Below are positions 1 through 5,251 of a stretch of 5,251 nucleotides of DNA, in pieces (within the stretch, counting starts at the first letter, position 1; each line of letters starts with the position of its first letter). Both the position numbers and the translations under genes were made by a program. The stretch is from Ilumatobacter sp. (GTDB lineage Bacteria; Actinomycetota; Acidimicrobiia; Acidimicrobiales; Ilumatobacteraceae), in assembly GCA_029263275.1 (NCBI GenBank), contig JAJCXU010000070.1, positions 1-5,251 on the forward strand, read 5' to 3'. The notes beneath the pieces were generated by a model. That model worked only from the letters and a program-made list of their open reading frames with translations, had not been told where the DNA came from and ran no database searches.

Positions 1-200
1 GCGACGCCGTCGGCCTCAAGACGCGCCGCGAGCAGCCCGCCGAACCGGTCAACCGACAGCGTGCCAGCGAACTCCACGTCGGCACCGAGGCGCGCCGCCG
101 CAATCGCGGTGTTGTACGGGGCTCCGCCCAACGCGGCGACCACCGCGCCGTCGGAATCGATGACGAGATCGACGAGCGCTTCGCCCACCACAGTGATCAT
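1..200 (-). CDS. PfkB-family carbohydrate kinase, N-terminal part (cut by window edge)
   Basis: This is the first 66 codons of a sugar kinase of the PfkB/ribokinase family, which phosphorylates a sugar (fructokinase-like substrates are common) with ATP in the cytoplasm. The translation begins MITVVGEALVDLV. The GEALVDL strand and the following GGAPYNTAIAAARLG segment (about residues 25-39) are the family's N-terminal sugar-binding signature, and AGTLSVDRFGGLLAARL fits the conserved G-x-D-x-FG region after it. The ATP-site motif lies beyond the edge, so substrate and completeness cannot be judged. The chosen ATG (200-198) directly abuts a GAGGGA element (206-201), which is too close for a normal ribosome binding site. 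The GTG at 191-189 would have a 9-base spacer and may be the true start. The gene lies 65 bases downstream of the membrane regulator on the same strand, so read-through is possible, but no functional link is evident. Confidence 0.87.
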   Translation of the reverse strand, partial: MITVVGEALVDLVIDSDGAVVAALGGAPYNTAIAAARLGADVEFAGTLSVDRFGGLLAARLEADGV

Positions 201-265
201 TCCCTCATGATGCCACGAGTCGGTCGACGTCCCTCGCTCGTTCAGTCGCCATGGCACTCTCCCGC

Positions 266-1120
266 TCAGTCGCCACGGGTTCTCGCACCTGCATCACCGT
301 CCGACGGCTCGCCGCGGGCGGGCACCGTGGTGGCGATCGTCGTCGTTGTGGGGCGCGACAAGGTAGTGGTCGGGCGCGACACAGCGGTCGTTGGCCGAGT
401 CGGCACGGTCGACGCAGGCGGGCGGGTCGGTGGCGGGCTGGTCGCCGGCGGCCGCGTTACCGGTGGGCGCGTCGAGGACGGCGCTGGCGGGCGCGTGGTC
501 ACCGCTGGATCGGAGGGTTCATCGACGGTGTTCTCGGGCACCGCCGTGCTCACCGGCGCGCCATCACCGGCTGACACCGCTGTCGTGGTCGTGGGAGCGG
601 TCGTCGTCGTCGAGTCGACGAGGCCGGGACCGGGTGTGTTCGGTGCAGACACAATGCCATCCGGCCCGACGATGTAGTCCCCCGGGCCGAACGCCTGACC
701 GTCGACAACAAGCGATCCATCGACATCAAGCAGCGAACCGTCGGGGAGTTCGAGCCCTTCCGCTCCGGCGACCACGGATCCATCGGGAAGGACGACGGAC
801 ACGCCGTCGGCCGAGGAGATCACGACGTCGGAATCAGCATCCCCGAACCAGGCCAGTGAGACCACGACGATCCCGAGAATGCACGCCGCGCTCGCCACGG
901 CACCGAGCACTCGCCTCGATCGGCGCGTGCGCCGGGCCGCCTCGATCGGCATGATGACCGCTCCACGACGATCGCTGTCGTCATCGATTGCGCTCATCAG
1001 GCGAGCCTCGAGCTCATCGAGCCGCATGTCGATCGATTCGGTCGGCACCTGAGCTGCAACTTCGAGCGCCCGACGCACGTCGCTCAGCTTCGGCGTCGGT
1101 TCGGGGGTTGGTTCGCTCAC
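266..1120 (-). CDS. Single-pass membrane protein, probable anti-sigma factor, with Thr/Pro-rich extracytoplasmic tail
   Basis: The protein has 284 residues and starts at GTG. Residues 1-70 form a charged, soluble N-terminus with a predicted helical stretch (about 11-46) ending in a basic patch (RRTRRSRR, 63-70). One membrane segment follows (about 71-92), then a short acidic linker. Residues 105-158 carry repeated PDGS/DG turns. A tail of about 110 residues rich in Thr, Pro, Ser and Arg-Pro-Pro (162-269) ends in TRGD. The basic patch before the membrane segment predicts an N-in, C-out topology. It overlaps the sigma gene by four bases (GTGA) and has a strong GGAGG ribosome site 7 bases upstream, so translational coupling is likely. 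Position and topology suggest that its N-terminus holds the sigma factor. This is inference: I see no HxxxCxxC zinc anti-sigma motif, and the only cysteine (C80) is in the membrane segment. It could instead be a surface-anchored protein co-regulated with the sigma factor. Confidence 0.85.
   Translation of the reverse strand: MSEPTPEPTPKLSDVRRALEVAAQVPTESIDMRLDELEARLMSAIDDDSDRRGAVIMPIEAARRTRRSRRVLGAVASAACILGIVVVSLAWFGDADSDVVISSADGVSVVLPDGSVVAGAEGLELPDGSLLDVDGSLVVDGQAFGPGDYIVGPDGIVSAPNTPGPGLVDSTTTTAPTTTTAVSAGDGAPVSTAVPENTVDEPSDPAVTTRPPAPSSTRPPVTRPPATSPPPTRPPASTVPTRPTTAVSRPTTTLSRPTTTTIATTVPARGEPSDGDAGARTRGD
314..637 (-). repeat. Low-complexity Thr/Pro-coding tract (TRPP and RPTT units)
   Basis: This internal segment of the membrane regulator encodes residues 162-269. 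It contains runs of Thr and irregular units such as TRPP (four or more copies counting variants) and SRPTTT (two adjacent copies near residues 248-260). On the plus strand it appears as a G-rich, C-poor tract with recurring ggcggg and gtcgtcgt words. Such tails are typical of wall-spanning or O-glycosylated stalks in actinobacteria; glycosylation here is only inferred. Confidence 0.6.
656..793 (-). repeat. Short PDGS/DG turn repeats in the membrane regulator
   Basis: Residues 110-155 of the regulator contain LPDGS twice (111-115 and 125-129), then VDGSL, VDGQ and GPDG. The turns recur about every 8-14 residues and alternate with Val/Leu-rich strands. The pattern suggests a small beta-rich sensory or spacer module just outside the membrane. 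No family is recognised. Confidence 0.5.
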
Positions 1121-1695
1121 GACGTTTCCTCCAGCTCGGTGCGCAGTTCGGTACGCAGAGCGCGCACAGCTCGGTGCAGGAGCACCGCGACGTTGCCCCG
1201 GCTCACACCCAACGCCGCCGCCGTCTCACCGGGCGAGAAGTCTGCGAGATATCGCAGGGCAATCACTTCCTGGTGACGAACACTCAAGCCACCGAGCGCG
1301 TCGAGAACCGCTGACACCGAGGCAGATCGGTCGAGACGATCGATGATCGATTCGGTATCGGCTGACCTTGCTGCACCGTCCGTGCCGTCGGTCGCCAACT
1401 CACCCCGAATGGCGGCGAGATGCTCGCGGTCGCGGCGGCTGGCACTCGACCGCATCATGCTCGCCATCTCGTTTGCCGCAATTCGGAAGACCCAGGGACG
1501 AAAGCGGTCACCCGCAGCAGCCCCGAGTTGATCAAGTCCGCGCCAGCCCTTCTCGAACGCCGCCGACACGATGTCGTCGGCCAGATCGACAGATCTGGTC
1601 CGACGCTGTGCGAACGCATGCACCCCTGGCCCATGACGCCGGAACAGCAACCCGAAGGCCGCCGTCTCGCCATCGAGGGCGCGGCAGACGAGCAC
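1117..1695 (-). CDS. ECF-family RNA polymerase sigma factor (sigma-70 family)
   Basis: This alternative sigma factor directs RNA polymerase to a dedicated promoter set. Numbered from the GTG at 1695-1693 (192 residues), region 2 spans about 10-90. It includes LFRRHG (17-22), the core-binding segment LADDIVSAAFEKGW (38-51), and the promoter -10 recognition helix FRPWVFRIAANEMASMMR (65-82). A variable acidic linker follows (about 95-125). Region 4 (about 127-183) has the LSVRHQEVIALRYLADFS turn and the helix-turn-helix GETAAALGVSRGNVAVLLHRAV. There is no C-terminal extension, so it is a minimal two-domain ECF factor. The GTG start has no ribosome site. The frame stays open upstream to a CTG at 1782-1780 that has GAGGAG 7 bases before it and overlaps the previous stop codon. 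That start would give 221 residues and restore the usual ADRVLVCRAL first helix. The stop overlaps the membrane regulator's start by four bases. Its ECF subgroup is not assigned. Confidence 0.93.
   Translation of the reverse strand: MLVCRALDGETAAFGLLFRRHGPGVHAFAQRRTRSVDLADDIVSAAFEKGWRGLDQLGAAAGDRFRPWVFRIAANEMASMMRSSASRRDREHLAAIRGELATDGTDGAARSADTESIIDRLDRSASVSAVLDALGGLSVRHQEVIALRYLADFSPGETAAALGVSRGNVAVLLHRAVRALRTELRTELEETS
1121..1132 (-). promoter_or_regulatory. Ribosome binding site for the membrane regulator
   Basis: GGAGGAAA on the minus strand has its GGAGG core at 1132-1128, and 7 bases separate it from the GTG at 1120. It lies inside the end of the sigma gene. This supports the GTG start and coupled translation of the two genes. 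Confidence 0.75.
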
Positions 1696-1778
1696 CCGGT
1701 CGGCAGGCTCGTCGCCGACGCGGGTGGACTCATCCGCTCGAGCGGTGAGCGACGCATCAGCGCCGACGCCTCGTTGAC

Positions 1779-2804
1779 TCAGCCGTCATCTCCTCGCCGC
1801 GACCGCTCGCGCTCTGACTCGGCAACAGTGCGGGCCGGCGGCACGGTGGTCGCGACAACCGTCGCCGTGATCGTCGTTGGCGGCACCGTGATCTTCGGCA
1901 GCGGCACCGACGACGGACTGACGGCAACACCAGGCTCCGGCGCGGGGACTGGCGCCTCGGTCGTTGGCGCGACGGCCTCGGCCAGCGTCGTGCGCTGTGG
2001 GCCGTCGCCAGTCCGGAACGTGACCGCCTCGGCACGTGAACGGGCCACGATCTCGCCGTCGCCGTCGGTGCCGATCACGGCGTACACCACTCGACTCGTT
2101 CCGGCAGGCACGCCATCACGGTACGAGGTGGCGAACGGTGTCGTGAACGACGCAACCCGCTCGCGCTCCGCACCATCGACGGAGCGCCAGAGCGTGATGA
2201 CCCGCGGTGTGGCATCTGCGGGGAGCGACCATTCGCACGCGACTCGACCGCGTTCGCCGGGTGCCGTGTCTGCAGCAGCGCACTCCAGCCGCAGCCCCTC
2301 GACAGCGGGTGCCTCGAGCTGGGGCACCACGACATGTTCGGTCCTGCTGCTTGCCAGAACGCGCCCGACGGCGCTGAGGCCCTGCACGGCGTAGGCGTAC
2401 CTCGCTCCTGGCCGCACTGCAGTGTCGGCGAAGCTGTTGACGTCGAGGTCCTCGGTGCGGAACACCGTTGCTCGCGGCGTACCTGCACCAACAGCAACTC
2501 GCACCAGACGAACACCGACGACACCATCCGACGTCGGAATCGACCAGTTGCAGCGAACCCCTGCCGTCTCGGTCGAGGCCGCAGCCGTGCAATCCAGGCG
2601 GAGCGGCTCGACGCTCGGCTCGTACGGCACGCCGTCAACAGCCAATCGTTCGAGTTGACGGGCACTCGATGGTGCCGCTCCAGCGGTCGCCGGCACCGCC
2701 AGTGCCAGCGCAGCGCCGACGGCGAGTACCGACGTTGCGCGAATCGCGAGACGGCGGCGTGGCACCTGCCGCTGTGTGAGGGTCAGGAATGTGGGTGGTT
2801 GCAT
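1779..2804 (-). CDS. Secreted protein with two Fn3-like repeats, each with a cysteine pair, and a Thr/Pro tail
   Basis: The product has 341 residues. The N-terminus has a basic stretch (PRRRLAIR, about 15-22) and a hydrophobic core (about 23-38), followed by ATAGA-APSS, a likely signal-peptidase I site near residue 43. Two homologous beta-sandwich-like repeats follow (about 66-162 and 166-264). Each begins with a strand LRL(D/E)C, has a second cysteine in a (R/A)C(N/E)WS motif (C72/C85 and C175/C190), and ends in a Tyr-rich strand (YAYAVQGL; VVYAVIGTDG). This resembles fibronectin type III order with an added disulfide; the exact family is unrecognised. A Thr/Pro/Val-rich tail (about 279-326) ends in a charged, Arg- and Asp-rich C-terminus with no LPxTG anchor or final membrane segment. 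The ATG at 2804-2802 is preferred because GGAGG lies 5 bases upstream. An in-frame ATG at 2816 would add four residues with a poorer site. It is first in the sigma-factor operon, so it may be a sensed or secreted partner. Confidence 0.85.
   Translation of the reverse strand: MQPPTFLTLTQRQVPRRRLAIRATSVLAVGAALALAVPATAGAAPSSARQLERLAVDGVPYEPSVEPLRLDCTAAASTETAGVRCNWSIPTSDGVVGVRLVRVAVGAGTPRATVFRTEDLDVNSFADTAVRPGARYAYAVQGLSAVGRVLASSRTEHVVVPQLEAPAVEGLRLECAAADTAPGERGRVACEWSLPADATPRVITLWRSVDGAERERVASFTTPFATSYRDGVPAGTSRVVYAVIGTDGDGEIVARSRAEAVTFRTGDGPQRTTLAEAVAPTTEAPVPAPEPGVAVSPSSVPLPKITVPPTTITATVVATTVPPARTVAESERERSRRGDDG
1780..1795 (-). promoter_or_regulatory. Candidate ribosome binding site and CTG start for the sigma factor
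   Basis: GAGGAG (1795-1790) is followed by 7 bases and then CTG (1782-1780) in the sigma frame. The CTG overlaps the TGA of the upstream secreted-protein gene as CTGA. There is no in-frame ATG, GTG or TTG between the upstream in-frame stop (1788-1786) and the GTG at 1695. The spacing matches that of the next gene's site. Use of CTG is inferred, not proven. Confidence 0.45.
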
Positions 2805-2814
2805 TGGGTCCTCC
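2805..2814 (-). promoter_or_regulatory. Ribosome binding site that decides the start of the secreted protein
   Basis: GGAGG (2814-2810) on the minus strand sits 5 bases before the ATG at 2804. The alternative ATG at 2816-2814 overlaps this element and has only AGGGA about 11 bases upstream. The downstream ATG is therefore the better start. Confidence 0.65.
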
Positions 2815-2816
2815 AT

Positions 2817-3023
2817 CGGGGGTCTTTCCCTCTACGACGCAGCCAGACCGCAATCGATTACACGACGGGCGCCGGCAGGTCGCACACAATGCCGAACCCG
2901 TCAACCCTCAGCGGGGCACACCGACCACCAGGCGGAATGGCCGGTCCCCTCGACCCGTGCACCAACACGCGATACAACAGGTGGATGGCGACTCAGCGAG
3001 ATTCCAGCGCAACGACGCAGCGG
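2817..3023. other. Divergent intergenic region
   Basis: About 200 bases separate the minus-strand sigma operon from the plus-strand oxidoreductase, so promoters for both should lie here. On the minus strand a TTGACG word (2905-2900) resembles a -35 box, but no convincing -10 box lies 16-19 bases downstream. An AT-richer patch, CAATCGATTACA (about 2851-2862), is the only AT-rich stretch. No clear ECF-type GGAAC/CGTC pair, operator palindrome or riboswitch was recognised. Part of the region may be the N-terminus of the oxidoreductase, because its frame is open with ATGs at 2889, 2937 and 2985. Confidence 0.5.
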
Positions 3024-5251
3024 ATGGCCGACTATCAGCTCGCCGACAAGTTCCGGCTCGAGTCCGGTCGCGTCTTCCTCTCCGGCGTGCAGGCGGTCGC
3101 ACGGCTTCCGGTCGACCAGCTTCGGATCGACCGGCGCCTGGGTCTGACCACCGCAGCATTCGCGTCTGGCTATCAAGGCTCGCCCGTCGGCACGTTCACT
3201 GAGGAACTGAGGCGCGCCCACGCCTCGGTCGCCGACCTGCCGATCGTCATCCAGCCCGGCGTCAACGAGGAGCTCGCCGCGACGTCAGTCATGGGCTGTC
3301 AACTCGCCATGACGCTCGACGACGCGAAATACGACGGTGTCGTGGGCATTTGGTACGGCAAGGGGCCAGGCTTCGACCGGAGCAGCGACGCCATCCGCCA
3401 CGCGGTATTTGCCGGCACGTCTCAACACGGCGGGGTCGTGGCCGTGGTCGGTGATGACCCTGCCGCCAAGTCGTCAACCGTGCCGTCGTCGAGCGACGCC
3501 ACCATGGTCGACCTGCACATGCCGATTCTCTTCCCGGGCGATGTCCAGGAGGCACTCGACCTGAGCCGCCACGCCGTTGCGCTCTCGCGTTCCTGCGGAT
3601 TGTGGGCCGGCCTCAAGCTGGTCACCGCGGTCGCCGACGGGACGGGCACGATCGACGTCGACCCCGACCGAATACGCCCGACCGCCCCGGTGGTCAATGT
3701 CAACGGTGTTCCGTTCGTCCCAACCCCGAACGGACGCCTTCTCACGCCCTACACGCTCGACATGGAGATCGAGTTCCAGCAGGTACGGACACAACTCGCC
3801 CGTCAGTACGGCGTCGACAACCGCCTCAACACGGTGAGCGTGCACAGTGCCGACGACTGGGTCGGTATCGCTGCATGCGGCAGCACCTACCACGAGGTGC
3901 GTGATGCGTTGACCGTCCTCGGCTTCGGCACCGAGGAGGCACTTCGATCCGCCGGCATCCGACTGTTCCAACTACTGATGCCGGTCCCACTCGATCCGGA
4001 GCAAGTCCGCGGCTTCGCCGACGGCCTCGACGAGGTCCTCGTGGTCGAAGAGAAGAACCCGACGCTGGAAGGTTTGATCAAGAGCGCCCTCTATGACGGC
4101 TCGCTCCGGTCCGGCCGCGTCGGGCCGCGGGTGATCGGTCGCCGCGACGAAAACGGCGCGGTCCTCTTCAACGGATTCGGCACGCTCGACGTCGACAAGC
4201 TGCTCGCCCCGTTGCATCAACGTCTGTCGGCCCGCCTCGGCGAACGAATGCGCCCGCTCGACGAGATCATCCCGCCCAAGCGAGAACTGATCCCGCTCTC
4301 GGTCAACCGCACGCCATTCTTCTGCTCCGGCTGCCCCCACAACGCGAGCACGCGCGCCGAGCCGGGCACGTTGGTCGGCGGCGGCATTGGCTGCCACGCG
4401 ATGGTGGCGTTCATGGATCCAGAGCGGGTTGGCGACATCGTGGGCTTGACGCAGATGGGCGGTGAAGGCGCGCAGTGGATCGGGATCTCCCCGTTCATCG
4501 AGCGCGACCATCTCATTCAGAACCTCGGCGACGGCACCTTCTTTCACTCGGGGTCGCTTGCAGTTCGCGCCGCCATCGCGGCCAACGTCGACATCACCTA
4601 CAAGCTGCTCTACAACGGCACCGTCGCTATGACGGGCGGGCAAGACCCCGAGGGTCAGATGTCGGTCCCCGACGTCGCGCAGCTCCTCCACGTCGAAGGC
4701 GTGAAGCAGATCATCGTCACCAGCGACGACCCTGGCCGCCACAACGCGTCCGATTTCCCGTCAGGGGTCAAGCTGTGGGATCGAAGCCGGCTCGGAGAGG
4801 CGCAGGAGGTGCTCGCCGCGGTGAGCGGCGTCACCGTGCTCATCCACGATCAAGCGTGCGCCGCCGAGCAGCGACGCGGGCGGTCGCGCGGCACGGTGAC
4901 CAAGCCCGGATTCCGCGTCGTCATCAACGAGCGCGTTTGCGAGGGTTGCGGCGATTGCGGCGACGTGAGCAACTGCCTGTCGGTACAACCAACCGACACG
5001 CCCTACGGACGCAAGACTCGGATTCACCAGACCAGCTGCAACTTCGACCTGTCGTGCATGCAGGGCGACTGCCCATCGTTCGCGACCGTCTCGGTCGATG
5101 AGGCCGGATCACGAACGGTCACTCGCTCCCTCCCGACGCCCCCGACGGACGTCGACGAGCCCAGCGCCCCGCTCGTTGACCCAGAGCATTTCACCGTCCG
5201 TCTCACCGGTATCGGCGGCACCGGTGTCATCACCATCAGTCAGATTCTGGG
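3024..5251 (+). CDS. Fused indolepyruvate:ferredoxin oxidoreductase-type enzyme (alpha plus start of gamma/beta domain), 3' end beyond window
   Basis: 742 codons are visible with no stop; fused members usually run to about 1,150-1,200 residues. The enzyme decarboxylates aryl or branched 2-oxoacids to acyl-CoA using thiamine diphosphate and passes electrons through iron-sulfur clusters to ferredoxin. The N-terminal pyrimidine-binding domain shows SGYQGSPVG (48-56), VNEELAATS (80-88), WYGKGPGFDRSSDA (110-123) and GDDPAAKSST (143-152). The diphosphate-binding domain has FCSGCPHN (433-440), GGGIGCH (452-458), MGGEGAQW (478-485), and the metal-site pair GDG (502-504) and N531 before AMTGGQ. A cysteine cluster follows (C639, C642, C645, C651, then C672, C678, C683), and TGIGGTGV (728-735) opens the IorB-like domain. 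The start is uncertain: ATG 3024 begins right before the conserved YQLADKF stretch, and in-frame ATGs at 2985, 2937 and 2889 are possible; none has a well-spaced ribosome site. It is transcribed divergently from the sigma operon. Confidence 0.94.
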   Translation, partial: MADYQLADKFRLESGRVFLSGVQAVARLPVDQLRIDRRLGLTTAAFASGYQGSPVGTFTEELRRAHASVADLPIVIQPGVNEELAATSVMGCQLAMTLDDAKYDGVVGIWYGKGPGFDRSSDAIRHAVFAGTSQHGGVVAVVGDDPAAKSSTVPSSSDATMVDLHMPILFPGDVQEALDLSRHAVALSRSCGLWAGLKLVTAVADGTGTIDVDPDRIRPTAPVVNVNGVPFVPTPNGRLLTPYTLDMEIEFQQVRTQLARQYGVDNRLNTVSVHSADDWVGIAACGSTYHEVRDALTVLGFGTEEALRSAGIRLFQLLMPVPLDPEQVRGFADGLDEVLVVEEKNPTLEGLIKSALYDGSLRSGRVGPRVIGRRDENGAVLFNGFGTLDVDKLLAPLHQRLSARLGERMRPLDEIIPPKRELIPLSVNRTPFFCSGCPHNASTRAEPGTLVGGGIGCHAMVAFMDPERVGDIVGLTQMGGEGAQWIGISPFIERDHLIQNLGDGTFFHSGSLAVRAAIAANVDITYKLLYNGTVAMTGGQDPEGQMSVPDVAQLLHVEGVKQIIVTSDDPGRHNASDFPSGVKLWDRSRLGEAQEVLAAVSGVTVLIHDQACAAEQRRGRSRGTVTKPGFRVVINERVCEGCGDCGDVSNCLSVQPTDTPYGRKTRIHQTSCNFDLSCMQGDCPSFATVSVDEAGSRTVTRSLPTPPTDVDEPSAPLVDPEHFTVRLTGIGGTGVITISQIL

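Noticed and set aside
201..265. Possible terminator or small gene between the membrane regulator and the kinase
   Set aside because: No GC-rich hairpin followed by a T run was found. The only small frame (15 codons, 252-205) has no supporting evidence.
207..677. Plus-strand reading frame of 156 codons opposite the Thr/Pro tail
   Set aside because: It is the complement of the low-complexity tail of the membrane regulator. Its Val/Gly-rich repeats mirror the Thr/Pro codons, and it has no domain or supporting context.
1455..1757. Alternative minus-strand frame with ATGs at 1757 and near 1733, suggesting a frameshifted sigma N-terminus
   Set aside because: The ATGs are in another frame from the sigma domains. 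The sigma frame itself continues open upstream to 1782 with plausible protein sequence, so no frameshift is needed.
1420..2394. Plus-strand reading frame of 324 codons across the sigma factor and secreted protein
   Set aside because: It runs antisense to two well-supported genes and its product is a low-complexity Ser/Thr/Arg-rich sequence. Long antisense frames are expected in GC-rich DNA.
2880..2905. TTGACG on the minus strand as a -35 promoter box for the sigma operon
   Set aside because: No acceptable -10 hexamer lies at 16-19 bases, so a single hexamer match is not enough to call a promoter.
3474..3971. Minus-strand reading frame of 165 codons opposite the oxidoreductase
   Set aside because: Same reason: it is a complement of conserved oxidoreductase sequence, with no independent domain or ribosome site.
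3972..4742. Minus-strand reading frame of 256 codons opposite the oxidoreductase
   Set aside because: The plus strand here encodes unmistakable thiamine-enzyme motifs. The antisense product is the usual His/Arg/Asp/Val-rich mirror image.

Overview
The window is GC-rich and densely coding, with near-universal G or C at third codon positions. Two surface proteins have long Thr/Pro tails, and an ECF sigma factor sits in the same block. This points to a high-GC actinobacterium. The Thr-rich tails are reminiscent of the Acidimicrobiia (Ilumatobacter-like), but that placement is an inference from style, not from a marker gene.

Layout. Four genes lie on the minus strand in the left part (read right to left), and one large gene lies on the plus strand at the right. 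On the minus strand, from about 2804 down, the order is: (1) a secreted protein with two cysteine-paired Fn3-like repeats and a Thr/Pro tail (2804-1779); (2) an ECF RNA polymerase sigma factor (start at 1695 or more probably 1782, end 1117); (3) a single-pass membrane protein with a cytoplasmic N-terminus and a Thr/Pro extracytoplasmic tail (1120-266), placed as a probable anti-sigma factor; (4) after a 65-base gap, the start of a PfkB-family sugar kinase that runs off the left edge (200-1). Genes 2 and 3 overlap by four bases (GTGA). Genes 1 and 2 may also overlap by four bases (CTGA) if the sigma factor uses a CTG start. Genes 1-3 therefore look like one translationally coupled operon. Divergent to it, a fused indolepyruvate:ferredoxin oxidoreductase-type gene starts at about 3024 and runs off the right edge.

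Working together. The three-gene block reads as an envelope-signalling unit: a secreted, probably surface-exposed protein, a sigma factor, and a membrane regulator with no recognisable zinc-binding anti-sigma motif. The oxidoreductase is a thiamine-diphosphate and iron-sulfur enzyme of aromatic or branched 2-oxoacid breakdown. It has no visible functional tie to the sigma block beyond sharing the 2817-3023 intergenic region. No tRNA, rRNA, CRISPR array, insertion sequence or phage feature was seen. Nothing in the window is a clearly new system; the sigma operon is the least ordinary part.
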